Source of the DNA: Phymorhynchus buccinoides
Lineage: Eukaryota; Mollusca; Gastropoda; Neogastropoda; Raphitomidae
Direction of reading: 5' to 3'
DNA: 64,000 bases
Assembly: GCA_017654935.2 (NCBI GenBank)
Contig: CM065703.1
Span: 46,007,627 to 46,071,626, forward strand
Positions 33,026-44,679 of this stretch are shown here, piece by piece. Position numbers and translations under genes: made by a program. Each line of letters starts with the position of its first letter. Within the stretch, counting starts at the first letter, position 1. The notes beneath the pieces are model-generated. The model did no database searches and was not told the DNA's origin. It saw only the letters and a program-made list of their open reading frames with translations.

Positions 33026-33449
33026 CTGAAAACACACACACACACATAAAACACATAGAGTACTAACAAGTCTGTGCGTTGGTTGGGTCAGTGAAATCAT
33101 AGAAATTATGTCATGCTTGCGTCATTTTTTCCAATGCCTTAAGGGGTACGCAATCCCCCTCACAGTAGCTTTTCTCAGCTCCTTTCAGTTCATGCCTTTT
33201 GTTAAAACTCATCACCAGCATAAACCAATTTAAATTGTTTTATCCATTAGATATACATTGTTTTATGGTGGTATGCCACTTGTAAGGTCTTTTCCTATCT
33301 CTCACCACAATCAATGACAAGAATATTTGCCTCTGTTAAAAGAAATAACTTGAAACAAATAGCTCTCTGTGGAAAAACTGAAAGGAGCCAGAATGAGGGG
33401 AATCCGTGTACTGTGCCCTTAGTACTCTGCATTTTTCAAATTTCAACTG
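33026..33449. other. Intronic, no recognised element
   Basis: Contains a CA run beside the acceptor at 33026-33050. No gene is supported. Confidence 0.4.
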
Positions 33450-33720
33450 CAGCGGGACATTTGTACAGCTTCTTCTCATGTATGCCAGTCAGTCGTTTCC
33501 GACCACGACTGCCAGATAGCAGAGGGGGCAGATGCTATTCGGGCAGGCTGGGCTAGAATTTGCTTATAGTGGAGATGCCTTGCCCAGGGTACAACCCCAC
33601 TGTCTCGGCCAAAAGGATTTGAAGACTGCTGGCAGACTGAGGACTTCTACCGAGTGAGAAAATCTAGCAATGCACCGACGTGCATCAATTTAGCAGAGTT
33701 CAGTCCTGAGAAGAAGGAAG
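33450..33720 (+). repeat. Interspersed repeat related to 1-95
   Basis: CAGTCGTTTCCGACCACGAC and GATAGCAGAGGGG match the minus strand at 1-95. The full extent is unknown. Confidence 0.5.
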
Positions 33721-33889
33721 GGAAGAACATGCTCCAATTGATCAGCAAAGGTCAGGGTGCACGTGAACATTATTCACACATGGGTGCGACTGCACCAAAT
33801 GAAAAAACCTGAAAGGCCGGGGTCCAGGGGCAATGTCCCCCAGCAGCTGAAGAAAAAAAATTGATTTATGAAGGTATTTTAGTTTGCTT

Positions 33890-33962
33890 TTTCCACAATT
33901 TATACAAATGCTTATTTTAAGCATTATCGTCAATAAAGATCATTTTGACTTGACTTGACTTA
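33890..33962 (+). mobile_element. Retroposon 3' tail with (GACTT)n
   Basis: Reads ATCGTCAATAAAGATCATTT then TGACTTGACTTGACTT: an AATAAA followed by pentanucleotide repeats, as at the 3' end of a LINE or SINE. The same tail is at 60160-60212. The upstream body differs between the two. Confidence 0.65.
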
Positions 33963-34084
33963 AAGTGTTTGAAAAGTACAGTAGACACACAAAGATCTTG
34001 TTTGACAACTTTAAAAAAAAAAGGAACTTCCTTTTCTGGTAAAATTCAAGAACAGGAAATCCTTGTATACCAGGAAAAGTTGCA

Positions 34085-34385
34085 CCCATGTTCATAGGTT
34101 ATTTCTATTTCCCCATGGCAACAGTGTTAGGCCACCCATATGACATACCGGTACAACTCACTGTGTTGCCATGGGGAAATAGAAATATCCTGTGAATGAT
34201 GTTAACGTGTACCAAGACCCTAATATGACTTACAAAGTTCTCACTGTGTTGCCATGGGGAAATAGAAATATCCTGTGAATGATGTCAACGTGTACGGAGA
34301 CCCTAATGACTTACAACTCACTGTATTGCCATGGGGAAATAGAAATATCCTGTGAATGATGTCAACGTGTACCGAGATCCTAACT
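34085..34385. repeat. ~90-bp tandem repeat, three copies plus an inverted fragment
   Basis: The unit carries TTGCCATGGGGAAATAGAAA, TATCCTGTGAATGATGT and AACGTGTAC. The first element (34098-34125) is an inverted piece of the same text (TTTCTATTTCCCCATGGCAA). Unlike other arrays here it shows no clear exon sequence. Confidence 0.85.
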
Positions 34386-34842
34386 GAAACCTGGGCGCAA
34401 GTTAACAAAAACTCTGTACAGGAATTCACAAGAATTCATCATCATTTTGTTACATCAAAAGCAAATCAAACCTCGCTTACTTTAGAGGTTTATTTTTGCC
34501 TCCAGACAAGCTAGCTAAATGAACACATGGGTGAAAGTAAACCATTATCTCAATCCTCAAATGACACGTTTCAATGTTCTCTGAATCTTCCCAATCCTGA
34601 AGTGGGTGACCACATTCAAAATAATGTCCAATATGTGTGTGTGTCTGTGTATACAGGATGGGTGGGGGTGGTGTTAGATCTGAATGCCAATAATCTTGTT
34701 TTAATCTGCCATCAATGTTGGCAGAAATGTTTGATTTACCGTGGTTCCAGATGACAAGATGGCTGATCCTGAAGACTTTCTATCAGCCTTTTCAATCCTG
34801 ATTTCAGGAGCATGTCTCAACTACTTTCACCCATGATTAACT
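34386..34842. other. Intronic, no recognised element
   Basis: AT-rich sequence with a short GT run near 34638-34652. Confidence 0.4.
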
Positions 34843-35222
34843 CATTCAAGTCGTTCCAGCCATATATGTGTGGAATTAATAGATAGCTGTCAATTTGATG
34901 CATTTGCTTCAAGGGAAGTAAATCTGTGTGCACACCATACCTTGGTCACTTCTAAACTCGCTTCGCTCCCTTAGACCACAATTTTGCCTCTGACTTTGCT
35001 TTTGCAGTGGTGAAACCAATCGGTGTAGAGAGTTTTATATATAAAGTCTATATTTGAAAACGTCATATTTACCACTTCCCTATGCCTAAACCTGAAGTAA
35101 AAACCTGTAATCTTCTTTCATTTCTCCTTTTGTTTATGTATGTTTTGTTTGTGTGTATGGCTAGAGTGATTTGTGAGAATTTTTTATAATTCAAAATTGT
35201 TGCGATGCGAGCGAGTTAACAA
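34843..35222 (-). mobile_element. TTAA-flanked MITE (piggyBac-type), copy 2
   Basis: Opposite-orientation relative of 3252-3665. Its ends are TTAACTCATTCAAG and GCGAGCGAGTTAA. Confidence 0.65.
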
Positions 35223-35484
35223 GTAAACAAGTACTACCAGCATCTTTTAACAGCTGCCATCTCAACTAACGATCTACCTTCACTCAAACCCCAAACACTT
35301 TTTTCTAATGCAGTGGCCAGAGAAAATAGTGAACCATTTGTATCTGTCTTTCTTCATAAATCCGCCCATCCTGGACGATCATTTCAGGCAAAGCTGTCTG
35401 GGCCCCTAGTTATGCCTTAGCAGGCATGGAAGAGATTTGTACGCCAGTCGTGTTCAGATAATCATTTTCAGCTATGATAGGTAA

Positions 35485-35878
35485 TGTGATCGGTCTGTTG
35501 TGACCAATCGTTTCAGCCAGGGCTTTCTGGGCCTCCTTTTTGGCCTTGGCGGCCATGGAACATGTCGGCCATGTTAGGATAAAGTGAAGATAATCACTGT
35601 CCTCATTATCGTTGCCTCACTGATAGGTCTGTCATGACCAATCATTTCAGCCAGGGCTTTCTGGGCCTCCTTTTTGGCCTTGGTGGCCATGGAACATGTC
35701 GGCCATGTTAGGATAAAGTGAAGATAATCACTGTCCTCATTATCGTTACCTCGCTGACAGGTCTGTCGTGACCAATCATTTCAGCCAGGGCTTTCTGGGC
35801 CTCCTTTTTGGCCTTGGTGGCCATGGAACATGTCGGCCATGTTAGGATAAAGATAATCACTGTCCTCATTATCGTTAC
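35485..35878 (-). repeat. BZW1/2: Array of duplicated BZW exon 3' edges (129-134-bp units)
   Basis: Three copies of the last ~85 nt of the 35879 exon (protein CSMATKAKKEAQKALAEMIG then HDRPVSE), each followed by the same intron piece. The first extra copy ends at 35750 with an intact GTAACG donor exactly 129 nt beyond the real one, so the frame is kept. The next (35616) has a GC donor at 134 nt, out of frame, and the last is eroded. Confidence 0.92.
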
Positions 35879-36049
35879 CTCGCTGACAGGTCTGTCGTGA
35901 CCAATCATTTCAGCCAGGGCTTTCTGGGCCTCCTTTTTGGCCATGGTGGCCATGGAACACATCATGACGTCAGCGATGGCGGCCAGGCCTTTGTCCTTGA
36001 AGTACTGACTCATAGTCTGCGCGTTCTGCTTGTTGGACGGGAACAGCTC
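35879..36049 (-). CDS. BZW1/2: BZW exon: linker between the HEAT region and W2 domain
   Basis: 57 codons, phase 0 at both ends. ELFPSNKQNAQTMSQYFKDK is followed by GLAAIADVMMCSMATMAKKE and AQKALAEMIGHDRPVSE. Family members share ELFP-NKQ, the YF---GL turn and the charged helix that follows. The acceptor is ATTCCCAG and the donor GAG/GTAACG. Confidence 0.93.
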
Positions 36050-36149
36050 CTGGGAATTAGATAATGATAATAATAATCATAATAATAATAATTTACATAG
36101 CACTTTACTTCAAATGAGCCCAAAGCACTTTATATTTTTTCTTCTAAAT
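36050..36149. repeat. AT-rich microsatellite
   Basis: (AAT/ATA)n near 36060-36095 beside the acceptor. Confidence 0.7.
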
Positions 36150-36225
36150 TCTTCTTCTTATAGGCAGCCAACTTCATCACACTGAAGATTCTGCTGCACT
36201 TTAGGGGGTAGTACGAAAAAGAAAG
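36150..36225 (-). repeat. Interspersed repeat fragment, copy 2
   Basis: Inverted relative of 30655-30740. Confidence 0.75.
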
Positions 36226-36609
36226 AAAATAAGTTCAGCAAAGATACTGTAGAAAGTGAACTGATGAGGTATTATGGGGAGAAGATACATCCCAAAACAG
36301 TCAAGGATAATTTAAGTATTTTTACTTCTTTTTTTTGCTGTGCAGATGGATGTTTATGAGATTAAAAAAAAAAGTTAAGTGATCATAAACAAGAAGCAAC
36401 AAAAACCAGTATTCAAGTATGACAGAAATGAGCAACAACACACACACAGTAGCACAAACACACCCCCTCAACCCCGCCCACATGCGTGGAAACCATACAA
36501 AATCATGTCATGGAAGAAAGAGAAAAAGGACCGTTTAGAATAGGAATTGTTCGGAAACAATTAAGGGGAGTAATTTCATGGTGTGTGGGAGTGATCTTGC
36601 CTAATTCAA
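36226..36609. other. Intronic, no recognised element
   Basis: A chance 100-codon frame starts at 36486 and runs into the next repeat. Confidence 0.4.
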
Positions 36610-36960
36610 TCGGTCAAACAGGGGAAGTCACTCTACCATCAGGTGTCGTAGCCTATCGACTCGTGTGTTTGAGCAGACATACAGCACTTAGAACACCATG
36701 CGTCATTCTAAAAATTTATGTCATTTATATTTTTACGTCACATTTTGCAAGTTTTATCAGTTTGTGGCCACTGGCCACCCCTAATTAAAAAAAAAAAATG
36801 TTTGCAAGTCGCTGACTCGCATCCCACGGTTTCAAGCTTCAACGCCATTGTTGCATTGTTGCTATGGTATTTGACCGCGTAATGGAGGAAAACAACTCTA
36901 ATTTTCACGAAGTGCTTTCCCCTATTTTTTTTTAAAGAAAATCGTCTATTGAACAAGAAA
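36610..36960 (+). repeat. Interspersed repeat, copy 2
   Basis: Partner of 30895-31235 in opposite orientation. Confidence 0.75.
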
Positions 36961-37153
36961 GCAATGGGCCGAGGCCTTTGTACCTGACACTTTGGAGCAC
37001 AAATCTTGCAGTAATTTAAGATTTAAACAAGATTCTTTGCCTGAATCTATGGTGTACAATCCCTGGTTCTGACTCGACCGAAGGAGGCCTACTACTATAA
37101 GAACTGAACAATAAACTGAGTCAGGTTTACAGGGTTTACAAGTGCCTGCCTAC

Positions 37154-37263
37154 CTTCAGACGCGAGTCGATCTGCACCTTCTTCAGTGCGGAGAAAACCT
37201 CCTTCACATCTCTCTCCCTCAGCCATGCTGCGAACACCTGAGACGCACACTCCAACGACAGAC
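37154..37263 (-). CDS. BZW1/2: BZW exon: HEAT-like region
   Basis: A Gly completed across the junction is followed by LSLECASQVFAAWLRERDVK and then EVFSALKKVQIDSRLK. The block corresponds to the family's segment that ends in LRKV--D-RL. The acceptor is CTGTCCAG and the donor AAG/GTAGGC. Entry phase 1, exit phase 0. Confidence 0.92.
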
Positions 37264-37381
37264 CTGGACAGAGAATGAAAACACATAAATAACTCATATA
37301 TGAAAAGTCTTCTGTGTGCAACATTACACAATGATGCATATCAATACATTTCTTCAGAAAGGAGAACATTTTCACAATTCT

Positions 37382-37525
37382 TTCCCTCAGCCATGCTGCG
37401 AACACCTGAGACGCACACTCCAACGACAGACCAACAGCAACAGAACACAATGAAATAAATATCAACAACATGGCCATCACGCACTGCACTTTCTTCAGTG
37501 CGGAGAACACCTCCTTGACGTCAAT
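37382..37525 (-). pseudogene. Broken duplicate of the 37154-37263 exon, split in two
   Basis: Plus 37382-37432 repeats the exon's 5' half (protein LSLECASQVFAAWLRER), but the AG of the acceptor is lost (TGTTG/GTCTG). Plus 37487-37520 repeats its middle (DVKEVFSALKKVQ), displaced upstream in the sense of the gene. The halves are in swapped order, so it cannot act as an exon. Confidence 0.85.
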
Positions 37526-37544
37526 CATCATTACATGGCATCAT

Positions 37545-37931
37545 ACATCAGACGAGGCCTCCAGCACACGGGGAGAGGCCAGAGGGCCTCCTTAACACAT
37601 CATAGTGTTCTATCGTGCTTCATTAAAGAAATAGAACACAGTTCTCTATCTCATCTTCCTTGACGAGGTGTTCCTCAAACAAGGCCTCCTTAACACATAG
37701 TGTTCTATCGTGCTTCATTAAAGAAATAGAACACAGTTCTCTATCTCATCTTCCTTGACGAGGTGTTCTTCAAACAAGGCCTCCAGCACATGGGGAGAGG
37801 CCAGAGGGCCTCCTTAACACATTACAGTGTTCTATCTCACCTTCCTTGACGAGGTGTTCTTCAAACAAGGCCTCCAGCACACGGGGAGAGGCCAGAGGGC
37901 CTCCTTAACACATTACAGTGTTCTATCTCAC
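37545..37931 (-). repeat. BZW1/2: Array of duplicated BZW exon 3' edges (37932 exon)
   Basis: Four partial copies of the exon end (protein ASPRVLEALFEEHLVKE) lie downstream of the real exon in the sense of the gene. The nearest copy (ends 37841, 91 nt away) keeps a GTGAG donor. The copies at 37750 and 37655 have ATGAG instead. TTAACACAT and GTGTTCTAT intron pieces separate them. Confidence 0.9.
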
Positions 37932-38067
37932 CTTCCTTGACGAGGTGTTCCTCAAACAATGCCTCCAGCACACGGGGAGAGGCCAGAGAGTTGGCTAGGA
38001 TGTGGCCTGTGACCGCTGACAGCTTCTGACGCTGCTCTGGTTCAAACCCCTTCTGGAACAGCAGGAT
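37932..38067 (-). CDS. BZW1/2: BZW exon: HEAT-like region, first recognised downstream exon
   Basis: Encodes ILLFQKGFEPEQRQKLSAVT, GHILANSLASPRVLEALFEE and HLVKE, closely matching the family segment LLLF-KGF---ER-KL…LVKEG. The acceptor is CTTTCCAG and the donor GGAAG/GTGAG. Starts in phase 0 and exits in phase 1. The preceding part of the protein (Y-YLEK region) should lie upstream but is not seen. Confidence 0.95.
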
Positions 38068-38119
38068 CTGGAAAGGACATTGAACAAAAGATGAAGTGAA
38101 TTGACTCTTTATCATGGGT

Positions 38120-38172
38120 ATGGCCAAGAACAGAGTTTCTAACATAGCTTGACTCCAACCCTTTCTGAAAAA
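38120..38172 (-). pseudogene. Diverged copy of the 37932 exon's 5' edge
   Basis: The minus strand reads CCACTACAG then codons for VIVFQKGLESS, against ILLFQKGFEPE in the real exon. Differences fall mostly at third positions (TTT/TTC, AAA/AAG, GAG/GAA). It has an acceptor but quickly loses the frame. The 34-bp array starts inside this acceptor. Confidence 0.6.
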
Positions 38173-40588
38173 CTATCACCTGTAGTGGCACACACGCACA
38201 TACAAACTATCACCTGTAGTGGCACACACGCACATACAAACTAGCACCTGTAGTGGCACACACGCACATACAAACTATCACCTGTAGTGGCACACACGCA
38301 CATACAAACTATCACCTGTAGTGGCACACACGCACATACAAACTATCACCTGTAGTGGCACACACGCACATACAAACTATCACCTGTAGTGGCACACACG
38401 CACATACAAACTATCACCTGTAGTGGCACACACGCACATACAAACTATCACCTGTAGTGGCACACACGCACATACAAACTATCACCTGTAGTGGCACACA
38501 CGCACATACAAACTAGCACCTGTAGTGGCACACACGCACATACAAACTATCACCTGTAGTGGCACACACGCACATACAAACTATCACCTGTAGTGGCACA
38601 CACGCACATACAAACTAGCACCTGTAGTGGCACACACGCACATACAAACTATCACCTGTAGTGGCACACACGCACATACAAACTATCACCTGTAGTGGCA
38701 CACACGCACATACAAACTATCACCTGTAGTGGCACACACGCACATACAAACTATCACCTGTAGTGGCACACACGCACATACAAACTATCACCTGTAGTGG
38801 CACACACGCACATACAAACTAGCACCTGTAGTGGCACACACGCACATACAAACTAGCACCTGTAGTGGCACACACGCACATACAAACTAGCACCTGTAGT
38901 GGCACACACGCACATACAAACTAGCACCTGTAGTGGCACACACGCACATACAAACTATCACCTGTAGTGGCACACACGCACATACAAACTATCACCTGTA
39001 GTGGCACACACGCACATACAAACTATCACCTGTAGTGGCACACACGCACATACAAACTAGCACCTGTAGTGGCACACACGCACATACAAACTAGCACCTG
39101 TAGTGGCACACACGCACATACAAACTAGCACCTGTAGTGGCACACACGCACATACAAACTATCACCTGTAGTGGCACACACGCACATACAAACTAGCACC
39201 TGTAGTGGCACACACGCACATACAAACTAGCACCTGTAGTGGCACACACGCACATACAAACTAGCACCTGTAGTGGCACACACGCACATACAAACTATCA
39301 CCTGTAGTGGCACACACGCACATACAAACTATCACCTGTAGTGGCACACACGCACATACAAACTATCACCTGTAGTGGCACACACGCACATACAAACTAT
39401 CACCTGTAGTGGCACACACGCACATACAAACTATCACCTGTAGTGGCACACACGCACATACAAACTATCACCTGTAGTGGCACACACGCACATACAAACT
39501 AGCACCTGTAGTGGCACACACGCACATACAAACTATCACCTGTAGTGGCACACACGCACATACAAACTATCACCTGTAGTGGCACACACGCACATACAAA
39601 CTATCACCTGTAGTGGCACACACGCACATACAAACTATCACCTGTAGTGGCACACACGCACATACAAACTATCACCTGTAGTGGCACACACGCACATACA
39701 AACTATCACCTGTAGTGGCACACACGCACATACAAACTATCACCTGTAGTGGCACACACGCACATACAAACTATCACCTGTAGTGGCACACACGCACATA
39801 CAAACTATCACCTGTAGTGGCACACACGCACATACAAACTAGCACCTGTAGTGGCACACACGCACATACAAACTATCACCTGTAGTGGCACACACGCACA
39901 TACAAACTATCACCTGTAGTGGCACACACGCACATACAAACTATCACCTGTAGTGGCACACACGCACATACAAACTATCACCTGTAGTGGCACACACGCA
40001 CATACAAACTAGCACCTGTAGTGGCACACACGCACATACAAACTATCACCTGTAGTGGCACACACGCACATACAAACTATCACCTGTAGTGGCACACACG
40101 CACATACAAACTATCACCTGTAGTGGCACACACGCACATACAAACTATCACCTGTAGTGGCACACACGCACATACAAACTAGCACCTGTAGTGGCACACA
40201 CGCACATACAAACTAGCACCTGTAGTGGCACACACGCACATACAAACTATCACCTGTAGTGGCACACACGCACATACAAACTATCACCTGTAGTGGCACA
40301 CACGCACATACAAACTATCACCTGTAGTGGCACACACGCACATACAAACTAGCACCTGTAGTGGCACACACGCACATACAAACTAGCACCTGTAGTGGCA
40401 CACACGCACATACAAACTAGCACCTGTAGTGGCACACACGCACATACAAACTAGCACCTGTAGTGGCACACACGCACATACAAACTAGCACCTGTAGTGG
40501 CACACACGCACATACAAACTATCACCTGTAGTGGCACACACGCACATACAAACTATCACCTGTAGTGGCACACACGCACATACAAACT
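38171..40588 (-). repeat. 34-bp tandem array, ~70 copies
   Basis: On the plus strand each unit holds AAACTATCACCTGTAGTGGC and ACACACGCACATAC, with a single common variant ACTAGCACC. In the gene's sense each unit reads GTGTGTGCCACTACAG followed by GTGATAGTTT, i.e. a polypyrimidine-poor acceptor-like AG plus the first bases of the pseudo-exon at 38120-38172. Almost no other variation, so homogenisation is recent. No unique spacers, hence not CRISPR. Confidence 0.97.
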
Positions 40589-43500
40589 CGAAATAGTAAC
40601 GGAACGAACATGGAATGCGCTAAGATGACACACAACTCCCATTAGAAGACTACCTCAGCGAAGTCAATAACGCACCTCCATTTTGCCGATGAGCAGTTTT
40701 TGAGCAGCTACTTTATAAGGCCCTTACGCATCTCACCCCTGTCCCATTATAAGACTCCCTCCCATATGAAGACCTGCATTTTGTGATTTTGAAGGTCTTA
40801 AAAGAGGTCTCCACTTCCAAACTCTTCACAGTGAGGCGGCTGATGAGTGGGGGGGGGTAGGTACAAACCACTTGCCTGCTTTCAGTTTGGCAGATGTGTA
40901 TGAAACAAGATGTTTCTTTTTAAAATCCTATGTTTTTTTATAAAATTATATGCACTAATAACTTAAAACAATTCACTACACATCTACGTCTGCACTGTTC
41001 CCAGATGCTCATTTTACCAACTTCCCTTCAGAAATCATGGTACAGGCGAATTAAAGAATCATGATAAGTCATCATCAGGTCAGTGTGAGCGTCTGATACA
41101 GGACTGTGGCATCATAGGACTGCCTTCTGAAATGGAGAGGTACTTCTCTATCAATTGCCGCTCTTTGTGAGCACTTAAGGTATGCGGCATTTAACTTAAG
41201 ACCCTAGGCATGGTAAGACGGCTCAGGCAAGTAGGGTTTTTTACGTCTTATTAAGTGAATAATCGCAACCGTATTACTGCACATTGGCTTGACTTCCTCC
41301 TGAAAGATGTCGACTCAACCTCAGATACTTGTATGCGTCTGATCAGGTTGTAGGTCGGTCACTGAATGAAGTTTATCAATGAGAGGCAATGAAGCAACGT
41401 TATGATGCATCATTTCAGCTCGCCCAGGCATGGTAGTGGGCAATTAGTGGTTCTCTGGAAGCATGGTACTTGTGAGCGTCTGATCAGCTTGTAGCAGCAC
41501 CTGTAAAGGACTACATTCAATGAGGGGTGGCAATGGTCAACTAGGATGGCATTCATTTCGTTCCGCCCAGTGGAAGCTTGTGGCTTGCAGCAGTGAGATT
41601 CCTCTACGTATCTTGTAGCGTCTCTATCAGGGGCTTGTAGCGAGCAGTGGGAGGTTACACATTGCATGAGGGGCAGTGCGCTAACTTAACGTCGCTACCA
41701 TGTCACCCCATGAGGCATGGTGTGTGGAGGCTAAAGGTGCTATCCCCGGGAAGAGTATGCCAAGCCGATTTCTGGTCACTTCATTTGAAAGATGTCGACT
41801 TCAAACTAAAATGATGAGCTTTTGGCGTCAAAATGGAAGTGAAAAGAAAAAGAAGCATTAGGATCACAAATCTGGCGTATAGTGTAGCGTAACCTTGGCT
41901 GCGCACGACTGCTAACTTCAGCGGGAAATTGCTTGTTCAGTCATTAACATCCGGTCAGTAACCCATAGATCTAAGAATGTCAGTACGGGCTATAGCGCGT
42001 TACCTATTCTTAGTTGGGGGTAGTGAGAGAGTAGTGTAGAGTAGTAGTAGGAGAAGTATGAGTAGAGTAGAGAGAGCTAGTAGATGAGTAGAGTAGAGTG
42101 AAGGGACTCATCTCCTCTACTCTCTCACTACCCCTCCCAACTGAAGAATATTAACGTGGGCTTTAAGTCCTCCATTACTGGTTGATTTCCGCCTGGCGGT
42201 GAAATATCAGGGTCCGTCTCTAAGTTGACATTCGATCTGTACATCTACGTAACTGAGGCATTAAACAATACAAAAAGCAAGGAAAATTTAACAAAACTAT
42301 AAAAAACACAGTCGGGATTATAAATTTCACATGCCTCAAAAAACGATGTCTTAAAAATATATAATCATTGGTCTTTTTCTTTCCATCTTTATTGCCGGGA
42401 GTACATATGAAATAATTAAATCTCTGTGCGGTGAACGTCATGAACGTTAAAAAAATTCGGATCGGAAACGTCTAGAAACGTTCGGATTCACCGTGGCCGG
42501 TGGTGGGCGCTTCCATTTGTTTCTATCACATGGCAGTCAGTGAGGGCTTCAGCTCGCTTTCGCTATGGATTACACTTCCATCGGTTGCTTGCAATGGCTC
42601 TAGGCGATTGGTTGAAAGAATGGAATTTTGAAAATTAGTGAGACTTCGGCATTTCCATATGTGGACGAACAGTTCTGGCGTTCCATGAAGTCGTGTCAAG
42701 GATGAATAGTCTTATTTGTGAAAAATATGGGGACTTATGATGACGCGAGTGATGAGTAGGAGTGTATTCTGACCGATTCTTGGCAGCGGGCAGCGAGCTT
42801 GTGTATGTTCGATCGATGCAAATTTTGAAAGTCGTGTAATGGACATCGGCATTTTCCCAACTTTTACCAATGGATGATGAGTCGTTATTGCACAACTAAG
42901 TGATGACAGCAATGAAAATTACTTTTTTTGTGAAAGATAGAATTATAAGATCGTGAAGTGAAAGGGTAAGTGAATGATTTGATCTACATTTCCATTCAGT
43001 CGTCGTAGCTTCAAACAGTCTGCAAAAGTAGGCAAGTGAATGGCTAGTGAATGCAGTGCGACTACACTTTGGCAATTTGATTTTTTTGTGGGAGCCATGC
43101 AACCCCATAACATCTGAAATTCATTTTGCAAAATCAGGACAGAACATCGTTGCAACCATTCAAAACAAAAAAACCCACAAAATCTGTAGGCTAATTTATG
43201 TATTATTTTCTGACGATACCCCCTTTTGTACAGAGTGTACGTCCCTTGGGTTAGATTTTCAGAGGTGATGAGGAGCACAGTGAGCGTCAGCACAGAGGGG
43301 TAAGCAAAAACTCTAACTCTTTTTAGACGTTCCGGAATCCTTGTCAAGGTAGTTGATGCCAGGGGTCCTATTCATGGGGACGTTAAGTAGCGCGTACGTC
43401 TAACGTACGCAGGCAACGTTGCATTTCAGGGAAATTGCAATTCATGGGGTCTGATGACTAACATCGGCGTACGCTTGCGAACAAAGGGCTGAAAGTTAGT

Positions 43501-44640
43501 TCAGCGAATTCGGCAGACTACGAGCTGAAGTCGAAACTACAGTCAAGACGGGAGATGCAAAGGCGGCGATATTCGCTTTATTGACAAAATGGGTGTGTAT
43601 CGTTGCATGAAGTATAATCTGCGATAGAAAAAACTAGTGCAACACTTAAAAAGTGTTTTTGGAGATGATTCATGCTACAGCATGACAAAAACCAAGCAGC
43701 AGTAGGCTTCGTTGAAGCGGCACCACAATGAGATGCTTAATGGCGAAATGCATGTCTCGAGGGGTTAGTCGGTGTGTGTGTCGGTTGTTTGTGCGCTGTG
43801 TGTGTGTGCGTGCGTTTTGTGTCGTTGAGTTGGCGTGTGCGTGGTGCGCGTGCGGCATATGCGTGCGTGCAGGTGTGTGCATGGCGCATGGTTGAAAGAG
43901 AGAGTCATTGACTTTTTATTCTGTTAGGCTCGACATCAATTCAGTTCCATTATTCGTCTATAGATTATCCACTAAACACCTACACAAATTTTTATTAATT
44001 ATTTTAGCTTATACCACATCTAAATTTGATGCACGAAATGAAACTAGACAGGGAGTGTGGAAACACTAATAACTACATCTAAAAGACTAATGCTAGGCTA
44101 GGCAAAATAGCTAGGCTACATCCTCCAACACACACACACACTGCCCTCACCCATAGGCTAGGCCTGGCAGTCTCTGCCTCGCGCACGTGGTTTCCTCTGA
44201 GTTGCGCTGGAAAGAAAGGTATTAGCGCATTCGCACATGTAAGCATTTTCGGAGAATTCCGAAGTAGTTCGAAGTATGAAGTCTAAAGCTGACTTCTGAC
44301 CTGTGAATCGCGACTACACGATCGGATAGTTCTGGAGGGATAGTTCAGACGTCGCGTCAAACGTCTGGACGTAGTTCAACGTTTAGCCGATATGAATTAC
44401 TCCCAGCACACAACGTTGAATCCCATGCTCACAAATGTTCTAATCTTTGTTCCACCCCTTTTAAACATGAAAATAACCTTGTTCTCTAAACTTCATTTTC
44501 AATTTCGCTGAAACCTGAAATAGGTGAAAGACTGGGAGCACTCATAACATTATTTTTTATAATCTAAATGACAGCTTGCTCATTGAATGAATCCAGTGAT
44601 GTTTAATCAAGGAGGAGCGCTCAAGAAACACCAACATTGG
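40589..44640. other. ~4 kb of BZW intron without a recognised exon
   Basis: The BZW exons for about residues 25-135 should lie between here and 48652, but none is seen on the minus strand. At 41070-41680 loosely repeated words (GAGCGTCTGAT, CAGGTTGTAG/CAGCTTGTAG, CAATGAG) suggest a degenerate ~150-bp tandem repeat. About 43770-43870 is GT-rich. No frame has a recognisable domain. Confidence 0.45.
42015..42152. repeat. Inverted repeat with TAG-rich loop
   Basis: TTGGGGGTAGTGAGAGAGTAG near 42017 pairs with CTACTCTCTCACTACCCC near 42117. Between them lies a degenerate GAGTAGAGTAG repeat. Confidence 0.8.
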
Positions 44641-44679
44641 GCGTTCTTATGTGAGTAATAATGTGAGAGAGGTATCAAG

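Noticed and set aside
34241..34429. Exon-edge origin for the 90-bp tandem repeat
   Set aside because: I could not match its text to any BZW exon, unlike the other arrays.
38171..40588. CRISPR array
   Set aside because: The units are contiguous with no unique spacers, in a eukaryotic intron, and no cas genes are present.
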